A stretch of 64,000 nucleotides of DNA from Jidongwangia harbinensis (GTDB lineage Bacteria > Actinomycetota > Actinomycetes > Mycobacteriales > Micromonosporaceae): the NCBI RefSeq assembly GCF_020216025.1, contig NZ_JAIWNC010000001.1, forward strand, positions 124,001-188,000. The letters are read 5' to 3'. A program made the position numbers and the translations under genes. Below, piece by piece: positions 56,883-64,000 of this stretch. Position 1 is the stretch's first letter. Each line of letters opens with the position of its first letter. The notes under the pieces are model-generated. The model saw only the letters and a program-made list of their open reading frames with translations, was not told the DNA's origin and did not search any database.

Positions 56883-59000
56883 TCAGCTGGTGATCGTGAT
56901 CGGTACGGCGAGGGCCTGCCCACCGGTGGTCGCGATGATGCTGACCGTGGTGGTGGTGCCGGGGTTCGGCGTGGTCGGGCGCATGTCGAACGCCCCGGCC
57001 GCGTCGACGGTGGCGGTGGCGACCACCTGGCCCCGCAGGTCGGCGCCGAGCACGGCCGTGACCCGCTGCCCGGCCGCCAGGCTGCTCGTACCGGTGATCC
57101 GCCATTCGCCCCGGGTCCGGTAGCGCACCGTGAGGCCGGACAGCGCCTCGGCCTGCGCGTTCACCACGACCCGGTCGGTGCTGCTCCCGCTCGGGCCGCT
57201 GGCGGTCACCTCGAAGGCCGGCGGCGCGCTGTTCACCGTGTAGGCCGGGTTGGGGCCCGGCGCGGCCGGCAGGGCGATCTCCGGCATGGTGAAGGTCGGC
57301 CGTGCCGTGCCGGCTCCGGTCAGGGTGACCGCCGGCCCGGAGACCTGCCGCCAGGTCAGTGACGTGGCGCCCTGGCTGGCGGAGGCGTCCAGGGTGACGG
57401 TGCGGCCGCGGACCGCGGTCTGGTCCGGGCCGGCGTTGGCCACGGCCGGCACGACGGCGCCGACGACCGCGGTCACCGTCATCGGGTCGGAGACGCCGCC
57501 GGGACCGGTGACCACCAGCTGGAACGTGTAGGTGCCGACGGCGGCGGCCGCGAACGTGGCCCGGGCGGTGGTCGCGCCGGAAAGGGTCACCGCGGGTCCC
57601 CCGGTCTGCCGCCAGGCGTACGAGTCGATCGCGCCCAGCGACGCGCTCCCGTCCAGCGTGACGGTCTGGCCCACGAAGCCGTTCACCGGGGTCTGCGCGG
57701 ACGCGACCGGGCGGTCGGGCTGCATGGCGGCGCCGGTGCCGACCACCGGGACCGTGGTGGTTCCGCCCTTCGAGGAGGTCACGGTGACGGTGGCCGGCGG
57801 CGCGAGGACGTCGGCGAAGGCGGTGGACGACAGCGCCCCGAAACCGGTCACGGTGAGGGCTCCGGGGGTGCTGTCCCGGTCGCTGGACTCGGCGGTCACG
57901 GTCAGCGTGTGCAGTCCGGCGTCGTATCCGGCCCGGGACACCGTGACCACGTCGGCGAGCGGGCGGGTCTTGCGGGTGGGCGGGTTGTCGCTGACGTTGA
58001 CCACCTCCACGGCGGTACCGGCCGGCACCGAACCGGTCACCGGCAGCCGCCCGTAGTAGCGGCCGTCCTGGCCGCGCAGCCGGGTGGTGCGGAAGCCCAG
58101 CCCGGTGCTGCCGGTGACCTCGACGGCCTGGCCGGCCTCGGCGGTGGCGTACACCTCCACGAAGCCCTTACCGTCCGCTCCGACCGTGTAGGTCGCCTGG
58201 TCGATGGTGACCCCGGCGTTGGTCGCGTACCGGCCCTGCACGCTGAACAGGTCGGTCCGGCCGACCTCGGCCAGCACGGCGCCGGCCGCGTCGATGCGCT
58301 CGATCTTGACGAAGTTCGTGCCGTACGGGCTGCCGACGACCCGGTGATCCACCGCGGGGTCGCCGGTGTACCCGGCCGGTGCGGCCGGGGCGACCGCCGG
58401 ATCCCACCGGAGGAACGGGCCGATCCGGCTGTTCAGGGCGCCGCCGAACGCGCCGGGCGTGGTGCCGATGTCCTCGGTGGAGTTGACCGCGCCGTCGGCG
58501 GAGACGATCTCGTCGATGCCGTACGGGTGGGTGATCCGGTACTTCTCGCCGGTCGGCGCCGGGAACCGGACCCGGACCCGGCCGAAGACCATCTGGTCCC
58601 CCTCGACGACCTCCTCCTGGGCCCAGGCTCCCTCCAGGTCCAGCCCGACGGTGGCGCGGGCCCCGCCGGTCAGGGTGAGTTCGGCGCCGGCGAGCTGGTA
58701 GAAGAACTCGCCCGGGAAGTTGTCCGGGTAGGAGACGGGTGCGCCGGGGTTCGGCACCTCGTCGGGCAGCGCCGAGCACAGCGGGTCGTCGAGCGTGGTG
58801 CAGGCCTCCAGCCGTACCCCGTTGCTGTCGGCGTACCAGGCCGGGAAGCCGTGTTCGGCCAGCGGTCCGGCCTTGGTCAGGCTGCCCTGCCGCGGCGTCG
58901 CGGGCGGGATCGCCACCGCCGAGGCGACGGCGGCCGCGGCCACGACGGTGACCGCCGCGGCGCCGGCCGCCACCAGGATCCTGGGTGCCGTTCTTCTCAT
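56883..59000 (-). CDS. Large secreted PKD-domain protein
   Basis: 705 aa from the ATG at 59000 (GGAGAGA upstream). Signal peptide: MRRTAPRILVAAGAAAVTVVAAAAVASAVA. Residues 45-330 are a domain I cannot name (HGFPAWYADSNGVRLEACT, FFYQLAGAELTLTGGARATVGLDLEGAW, YRITHPYGIDEIVSADG), with a pair of Cys. Beta domains follow, including two PKD-like repeats with VNGFVGQTVTLDGSASLGAIDSYAWRQ and AVRGRTVTLDASASQGATSLTWRQ. No catalytic motif or anchor. Probably an extracellular matrix or substrate-binding protein. Confidence 0.88.
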   Translation of the reverse strand: MRRTAPRILVAAGAAAVTVVAAAAVASAVAIPPATPRQGSLTKAGPLAEHGFPAWYADSNGVRLEACTTLDDPLCSALPDEVPNPGAPVSYPDNFPGEFFYQLAGAELTLTGGARATVGLDLEGAWAQEEVVEGDQMVFGRVRVRFPAPTGEKYRITHPYGIDEIVSADGAVNSTEDIGTTPGAFGGALNSRIGPFLRWDPAVAPAAPAGYTGDPAVDHRVVGSPYGTNFVKIERIDAAGAVLAEVGRTDLFSVQGRYATNAGVTIDQATYTVGADGKGFVEVYATAEAGQAVEVTGSTGLGFRTTRLRGQDGRYYGRLPVTGSVPAGTAVEVVNVSDNPPTRKTRPLADVVTVSRAGYDAGLHTLTVTAESSDRDSTPGALTVTGFGALSSTAFADVLAPPATVTVTSSKGGTTTVPVVGTGAAMQPDRPVASAQTPVNGFVGQTVTLDGSASLGAIDSYAWRQTGGPAVTLSGATTARATFAAAAVGTYTFQLVVTGPGGVSDPMTVTAVVGAVVPAVANAGPDQTAVRGRTVTLDASASQGATSLTWRQVSGPAVTLTGAGTARPTFTMPEIALPAAPGPNPAYTVNSAPPAFEVTASGPSGSSTDRVVVNAQAEALSGLTVRYRTRGEWRITGTSSLAAGQRVTAVLGADLRGQVVATATVDAAGAFDMRPTTPNPGTTTTVSIIATTGGQALAVPITITS

Positions 59001-59440
59001 TCGGGTCTCTCCGTGTCTCGTGCGCCGCGGTTCGGGCCGCGGCAGGGCGCCACGGCACCACGTGGTGCGGGGCCGTGAGCGGTGGGTTTCGTGGTCGTGT
59101 CCGAGGGACACCTCGACCGGGGGTCCGCTGTGGACGCGGACGTGGCACGGCCGGCGGTACGCGGCGACCGGGCCGGGCACCAGTCTGGACGGACGCGGCG
59201 GAACGGCGCGACGTCGCATGGGTGGATGCCCGGTCGTCCGATCGTTCATTTCGACATCGGTCGATCCGGGCCGCTAGCAGGGACGACGCCACGCGGCAAC
59301 AGCTGCGGCCGGTTGTGGCAGAACACTGCCAGCTTTCCGGGTTGGCCGTTAGGACGACTACCGCGACGTAGGCGTCTATCTATCTTTGAAGCGCGCGAAC
59401 CTCGGCGCCACGCTCGCTCGCTCCCGCTCTGGAGACCTCC
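59001..59440. other. Intergenic region of 440 bases, no gene seen
   Basis: It separates the PKD protein (minus) from the multicopper oxidase (plus). It holds a perfect 14-bp palindrome GCACCACGTGGTGC at 59055-59068 and a small hairpin GTGTCC/GGACAC at 59097-59111. Either could be a regulatory site for one of the divergent genes. No open frame has a convincing start. Confidence 0.6.
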
Positions 59441-62400
59441 TTGTCTGTCCGGTACCGCCTGATGCCGTTCGCCCGAACCGCGTCGGCCACCCTGCTCCTC
59501 AGCATCCTGCTCGCGTACCCGGCCGTCGGCCTGCTGCACCTGTGGCACCATGCCCCGGCGTCGCACGCCCACGCCACGACCGGCGGCGACGTCCGGCCCA
59601 CCGGCCCCGGTGGCGGCCATGACCACGGCGCCGGGTCGGCTCCGCGCGACGCCGCCGGGCACGTCGACCACACCGCGATGGCCATCGTGTCGGGCCAGAT
59701 GGACGGGCCCTCGGCGCCGACCAACGGGGCGCCGGCGCAGCACCGGACGGCGGGGACCCACGACGGTCCCGGGTCCGGCGCCGCCCCCTGGTGGCGGGAC
59801 GCCGCTCTGGCCGTACCCGTCATCTTCGTGGCCCTGCTGCTCACCGCCGCGCTCGCCGGGGCCCTCACCCGGGCCCGCGGCCGGCGCTGGCGGCTGACCG
59901 AGGAGCCGGACGTCCCGGAGACCCGGGTCCGGCCCGCCTTCGGGGGTCCGTGGTGGACGGCGGCCGGCCGGGCCGTCGCGGCCGGGCTGGCGCTCGCCGT
60001 CGCGGCACCCGGTCACGGCGTGCTCTTCGGGGAACCGGCCGGCAGCGTCGAGGCGTACGTCCTGCGCGTCCTGCTGCTCTGCCTGCCGGTGACCGGCGCG
60101 GTCGCGCTGGCCGCACCGTTCCTCGCCCGGGCGGCCCGGGCGGTGCGGGCCGAGTGGCAGGTGGACGGACCCCGCCGTCCGCGGCGGGCGGTGTTCGCCG
60201 GCGCGCTCGGGTGTGTCCTGGCGGCGATGCCGGTGGTCGTCGTCGCCGGGCCGGCCCAGGCCGGCTCGGCCGCGGGCGTGTGCCCCGCCGGTGCGCGGTC
60301 CGTCACCTACGACATCGCCGCGTTCTCCCTGGTGATCCCGCTGAACGGGTGGGGTGACAAGCTGCCCGACGGTGCCGTGTACGCGCTCCGGGGCGCCGAC
60401 GCCCGGGTCGGCAAGGCGCAGATCACGGCCAACCCGGCGCTGAGCGAGCCGCTGGTGGTCCGCGCGAACGTCGGGGACTGCGTGCGGGTCAATCTGCGCA
60501 ACGACCTCGGTCACCGGGTCGGGCTGCACCCGGACGGGCTGGTGCAGTTCGACCCGGAGACGTCCGACGGTGCCCGGGTGGGCCGGAACCCGGACAGCAC
60601 CGTGCCGCCCGGGGGAACCACCACCTACACCTGGTACGCCGACAAGCAGGGTGAGGCGCCGATCAGCGACATCGCCAACATCGACGCCGCCGACGACGAG
60701 CACACCTCGGTGCAGGACGGCCTCTACGGCGCGGTCGTGGTCCATCCGCAGGGTTCGGTGTGGACGAATCCCACCACCGGCGCGAACCTGCTCGACCCGG
60801 CCACCGGCCAGGTGGTGGAGTCGCGGGCCTTCGCGGACGTCGCCACGCCGGCCGGCGCGCTGCGCTCGTACGCGATGGTCCTGATGGATGAGAACGAGGA
60901 CGTCAAGGACCGCAACGGCCGCCAGCCGACCTTCCCGACCACCGGGCTGCCGGACTCCACGTTCGGTATCAACTACCGCTCCGAGCCGCTGCGCAACCGC
61001 CTGCGCGCCATCCAGGAGCACCGCGGCACGAAGACGCCGGAGAACCCGTCCGGCACGGCTCGGACCGTCACCCTGCCGAACGGCCGGGTGATCACCCCGG
61101 CGGACCACTTCTGCGACGGGTACGTCCCGGAGCTGGGCAAGGTGGTCGCCGACCCGGGCGCCCGGTGCATGGGCGAGGAGTCGCACCTGCAGTCCTGGGT
61201 CTTCGGCGACGAGGGCAAACTGGTCCGCAAGCTGGCCAACGGCACCGTCGTGGTGGACTCGGACAACCTCATCCCGAAGGCGTACGTCGGTGACCCGGTG
61301 CAGTTCCACGTCGTGCACCCGGGCGCCAAGGAGACCCATCCGTGGCACCAGCACACCCAGCGCTGGTTCAAGGACCCGAACAACCCCGACTCGCCGCGCA
61401 ACGACGTGCAGTCGATCGGCCCCGGCGAGGGGTACCGGATGGAGCTCGAGGGCGGCGCGGGCGGCGTGCAGCGCACCGCGGGCGACTCGGTCCTGCACTG
61501 CCACCTGTACCCGCACTTCGCCCAGGGCATGTGGGGACATCTGCGGATCTTCGACCGGCTCCGCAACGGCAGCCAGAGCTACGCCGACGGCACGCCGATC
61601 GAGGCGCTGCGCGAGCTGCCCGGCCGGGCCGGCCAGACCCCCGCGCCGACCGCCACGCAGCCCGGGTTCCCGCTGTTCGTGAAGGGCGACTTCGGCCAGC
61701 GTGCGTACCGGGCCCCGCTCGCCGTGGTCAAGGACGACTTCGCGGCCCTGCGCCGGCCCGGCGACGCACCGCGCGGGCCGACGGCGCTGGAGGCGGCCGG
61801 GCTGCCGGCACTGGACGCCGCCAAGCCGGGCAACGGGTACATCGACCCCTGTCCCAGCGGCGCCGCCACCCGGACGTACCGGCCACACGTCGTCGACGTG
61901 CCGATCGTCTACAACAGCGCCGGCTGGAAGGACAGACAGGGGCGGGTGTACGTCGAGGAGTCACAGGCCGCCGCGGTGCGGGCCGGCACCCGGCAACCCG
62001 AGCCGTTCACCATCCGGGCCCGGCTCGGCGAGTGCATCCAGGTCTACACCACCAACGACCTGCACCTGGACGAGGATCCCGCGGTGCCGCTGGACCACGT
62101 CAACCGGCTCGACGGCGACTTCATGCACACCGAGGAGACCAGCGAGGTCTCCACCCACGTCCACCTGGTGAAGTTCGACGAGCTCGGGTCGGACGGCACG
62201 AGCGTGGGCTGGAACTACAGCTCCAGCGCCATGCCCGGGCAGACCTACGGCTACCGCTGGTTCGTCGACCAGCCCCTGCGCACGGTGTTCTTCCACGACC
62301 ACCAGTACGCCAACCTGCACCAGCAGAAGGGGCTGTTCGCCGCGCTGCACGTGGAACCCGCGGACGCCACCTGGCACGACCCGAAGACCGGCACGGCCAC

Positions 62401-64000
62401 CGACGGCACCGGTACGGTCGCCGACATCCGCTCGGCCAGCGGCCCGGACTTCCGCGAGATCACCGTGTTCCACCAGGACCGCATCCCGATGTGGAAGAAC
62501 AACGGCACCGGCGACCCGGTCAACCCGCCGCCCGCGGTCGACGACTACGGCGCGGACCAGGGCGGCTACGCCCTGAACTACCGCAACGAACCGTTCCAGA
62601 TCCGCACCACGCCGAACGCCTCCGGGCCCAAGGGCGATCCCGCGTACGTGTACTCGTCGGCGGTGCACGGTGATCCGGCCACCCCGGTGTTCCGCGCCTA
62701 TCCGGACGATCCGGTGGTCATCCGCAACGTCGACGGCGCCCACGAGGAGGTGCACACGTTCAACATCCACGGGCACCGGTGGCTGAACGAGCCGGACAAT
62801 CCCGCCTCCACGGTGGTGGACACGCAGAGCCTGGCGCTGGCCGAGTACTACAACTACGAGGTGACCGGTTCCACGGTGAAGCGGAAACCACGCAACACCC
62901 CGGGCACGCTGAAACATGCGAAGAACGAGTCCGCCAACGGGGCGCCGAGCATCCTGAACGGCGGTGCCGGCCCGGCCGGCGACTACCTGTACGGTTCCAC
63001 CCCGCTGGACGACCAGTGGCTCGGCATGTGGGGCATCTTCCGGGTGCCCGGCGGGAAGCTGGCCGACCTGCAGCAACTGCCCGATCAGAAGAACCCGGGC
63101 GGCGGTACGCAATGGCCGGCGATCAAGCCCGGTGAGGCCCTCACCGCTCCGCCGAGGCTGGTCAAGACGTGCCCGGCCCAGTCCGCGGACCGCACGTACG
63201 ACATCGCCGCGATCCAGAAGGACATCGTCTACCACGCGGCCACCGGTGACCACGATCCGGCCGGTGCCCTGTACGTGCTGGCCGAGCACGAGGCGGCGGT
63301 GCGGGCCGGCACCCGGCCCACCGAACCGCTGTACCTGCGCGCCAACGCCGGCGACTGCCTCAAGGTGACGCTGACCAACAAGCTGCCCGCGGCCGGGTTG
63401 CCGGCGCACACCGGTGACGTACCGCTGCCGGCCGACGCGCCGTTCCCCCGGGGCAACCGGGTCTCGCTGCACCCGGCGCTCGTGGAGTACCTCACCACCA
63501 GCGCGGACGGGGCCACGGTCGGCTACAACTACGACCAGACCGTGGCACCCGGCGGCAGCATCACCGCCTACTGGTACGTACCGGAGGACCTGGCCGGCAG
63601 CACCGCGACCCTGGTCGACTTCGGTGACCGCCGCGGGCACCGCCACCACGGTCTCTTCGCCGGCCTGCTGATCGAGCCGAAGGGGTCCACCTGGTCCGAT
63701 CCGGCGACCGGGGCGCCGATCGTCACCGGCCCCGCCGCGGTGATCCGGTGGACCGACGCCAACGGCCGGGCGCAGGTGTTCCGCGAGCACGCCCTGCAGT
63801 GGCAGGACGGACTCAACCTGCGCACCGCCACCGGCGCCGCGATCCCCCCGGCCGGCGATGTCGACGACCCGTACGAGCTGGGCAACCGTGGGGTGAACTA
63901 CCGCACCGAGCGGTTCGCCCCGCGGCTGGCCCGGGACCCGGTGCAGGCCAACGTGCTCAGTTCCACCGTGCACGGTGACCCGGCGACGCCGGTGCTGCGG
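59441..64000 (+). CDS. Giant membrane-anchored multicopper oxidase, cut by the window end
   Basis: 1520 codons are visible from a TTG at 59441 (GGAG six bases upstream; an ATG at 59462 is the alternative) and the frame is still open at 64000. The N-terminal 285 residues have about five TM helices with a His-rich extracellular loop (LLHLWHHAPASHAHA, GGGHDHGAG); the fifth ends GPAQA like a cleavage site. Several cupredoxin domains follow. Copper motifs include HPWHQHTQRW (from about residue 633), VLHCHLYPHFAQGMW (His686-Cys687-His688, the T1/T3 site), FFHDHQYANLHQQKG and FNIHGHRW (about 1107-1114). Length and layout recall large oxidases such as MnxG rather than laccases. A role in Cu or Mn oxidation is inference. 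Confidence 0.88.
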   Translation, partial: MSVRYRLMPFARTASATLLLSILLAYPAVGLLHLWHHAPASHAHATTGGDVRPTGPGGGHDHGAGSAPRDAAGHVDHTAMAIVSGQMDGPSAPTNGAPAQHRTAGTHDGPGSGAAPWWRDAALAVPVIFVALLLTAALAGALTRARGRRWRLTEEPDVPETRVRPAFGGPWWTAAGRAVAAGLALAVAAPGHGVLFGEPAGSVEAYVLRVLLLCLPVTGAVALAAPFLARAARAVRAEWQVDGPRRPRRAVFAGALGCVLAAMPVVVVAGPAQAGSAAGVCPAGARSVTYDIAAFSLVIPLNGWGDKLPDGAVYALRGADARVGKAQITANPALSEPLVVRANVGDCVRVNLRNDLGHRVGLHPDGLVQFDPETSDGARVGRNPDSTVPPGGTTTYTWYADKQGEAPISDIANIDAADDEHTSVQDGLYGAVVVHPQGSVWTNPTTGANLLDPATGQVVESRAFADVATPAGALRSYAMVLMDENEDVKDRNGRQPTFPTTGLPDSTFGINYRSEPLRNRLRAIQEHRGTKTPENPSGTARTVTLPNGRVITPADHFCDGYVPELGKVVADPGARCMGEESHLQSWVFGDEGKLVRKLANGTVVVDSDNLIPKAYVGDPVQFHVVHPGAKETHPWHQHTQRWFKDPNNPDSPRNDVQSIGPGEGYRMELEGGAGGVQRTAGDSVLHCHLYPHFAQGMWGHLRIFDRLRNGSQSYADGTPIEALRELPGRAGQTPAPTATQPGFPLFVKGDFGQRAYRAPLAVVKDDFAALRRPGDAPRGPTALEAAGLPALDAAKPGNGYIDPCPSGAATRTYRPHVVDVPIVYNSAGWKDRQGRVYVEESQAAAVRAGTRQPEPFTIRARLGECIQVYTTNDLHLDEDPAVPLDHVNRLDGDFMHTEETSEVSTHVHLVKFDELGSDGTSVGWNYSSSAMPGQTYGYRWFVDQPLRTVFFHDHQYANLHQQKGLFAALHVEPADATWHDPKTGTATDGTGTVADIRSASGPDFREITVFHQDRIPMWKNNGTGDPVNPPPAVDDYGADQGGYALNYRNEPFQIRTTPNASGPKGDPAYVYSSAVHGDPATPVFRAYPDDPVVIRNVDGAHEEVHTFNIHGHRWLNEPDNPASTVVDTQSLALAEYYNYEVTGSTVKRKPRNTPGTLKHAKNESANGAPSILNGGAGPAGDYLYGSTPLDDQWLGMWGIFRVPGGKLADLQQLPDQKNPGGGTQWPAIKPGEALTAPPRLVKTCPAQSADRTYDIAAIQKDIVYHAATGDHDPAGALYVLAEHEAAVRAGTRPTEPLYLRANAGDCLKVTLTNKLPAAGLPAHTGDVPLPADAPFPRGNRVSLHPALVEYLTTSADGATVGYNYDQTVAPGGSITAYWYVPEDLAGSTATLVDFGDRRGHRHHGLFAGLLIEPKGSTWSDPATGAPIVTGPAAVIRWTDANGRAQVFREHALQWQDGLNLRTATGAAIPPAGDVDDPYELGNRGVNYRTERFAPRLARDPVQANVLSSTVHGDPATPVLR

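Noticed and set aside
59246..61888. 880-codon open frame on the minus strand opposite the multicopper oxidase
   Set aside because: It is low complexity (Arg/Gly/Pro/Val) and lies antisense to clear copper-binding motifs. Long antisense frames are expected at this GC content.
1..64000. tRNA, rRNA and transposase genes
   Set aside because: I found no cloverleaf with T-loop GTTCRAxyC in proper context, no rRNA-like sequence and no transposase motif.

Overview
This is a very GC-rich chromosomal window with the codon use, frequent GTG/TTG starts and GGAGG ribosome sites of a high-GC actinomycete. An Lsr2 nucleoid protein, a CBM2-GH62 arabinofuranosidase, Tat/lipoprotein exports and several one-component regulators suggest a soil filamentous actinobacterium. 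Micromonosporaceae (Actinoplanes-like) is my best guess, by inference only. I see no rRNA, tRNA, CRISPR array, transposase or integrase.

Layout. 1-2549: two small methyltransferases around a serine-hydrolase-like protein whose nucleophile is Cys. 2524-5966: a copper locus with an ECF sigma factor, CopC, a Tat-exported DyP peroxidase and a PCuAC lipoprotein. Three GGAAC-N17-CGAC promoters suggest that the sigma factor runs the locus and itself. 7461-16946: a compact eight-gene operon on the minus strand. It encodes an IolE-like dehydratase, a second TIM-barrel epimerase, an MBL-fold hydrolase, a ThDP 2-keto-acid decarboxylase, GH15, a GMC dehydrogenase with a Cys cluster, a ferritin-like enzyme and a dehydrogenase small subunit. 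It looks like an undescribed intracellular sugar, glycoside or cyclitol oxidation pathway. 17044-23626: PilZ, cupin, quinone oxidoreductase, STAND-type ATPase regulator, NUDIX, and a VOC/WYL pair with a perfect operator.

23666-30092 is the most interesting part. Within 6.4 kb lie an intracellular trypsin-like protease, a two-TM protein, a subtilase without signal peptide, a TPR-CHAT (caspase-like) protease, an ECF-type sigma factor and an unknown 153-aa protein overlapping the sigma gene. Three unrelated cytoplasmic proteases, a membrane protein and a sigma factor in one locus look like a proteolytic signalling, immunity or programmed-death module.

30163-41452: a carboxyltransferase and a VWA/solute-binding protein diverge from a small lipid-type biosynthetic cluster (ketosynthase, alpha-oxoamine synthase, MFS, methyltransferase, MMPL, CPBP protease). 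41579-46281: fasciclin protein, a Gdx/SugE exporter under a guanidine-III riboswitch, Lsr2, aldo/keto reductase, and a TetR with duplicated operators beside an epoxide-hydrolase-like protein lacking catalytic residues. 46386-52174: hydrolase, a LacI regulator fused to an integrase-type arm domain, CBM2-GH62, ArsR-like regulator and a secreted ricin-type lectin. 52234-59000: methyltransferases, TetR/DUF4267 pair, lipoprotein, RibD-like reductase and a secreted PKD-domain protein. 59441-64000: the first 1520 codons of a giant membrane-anchored multicopper oxidase that runs off the window.
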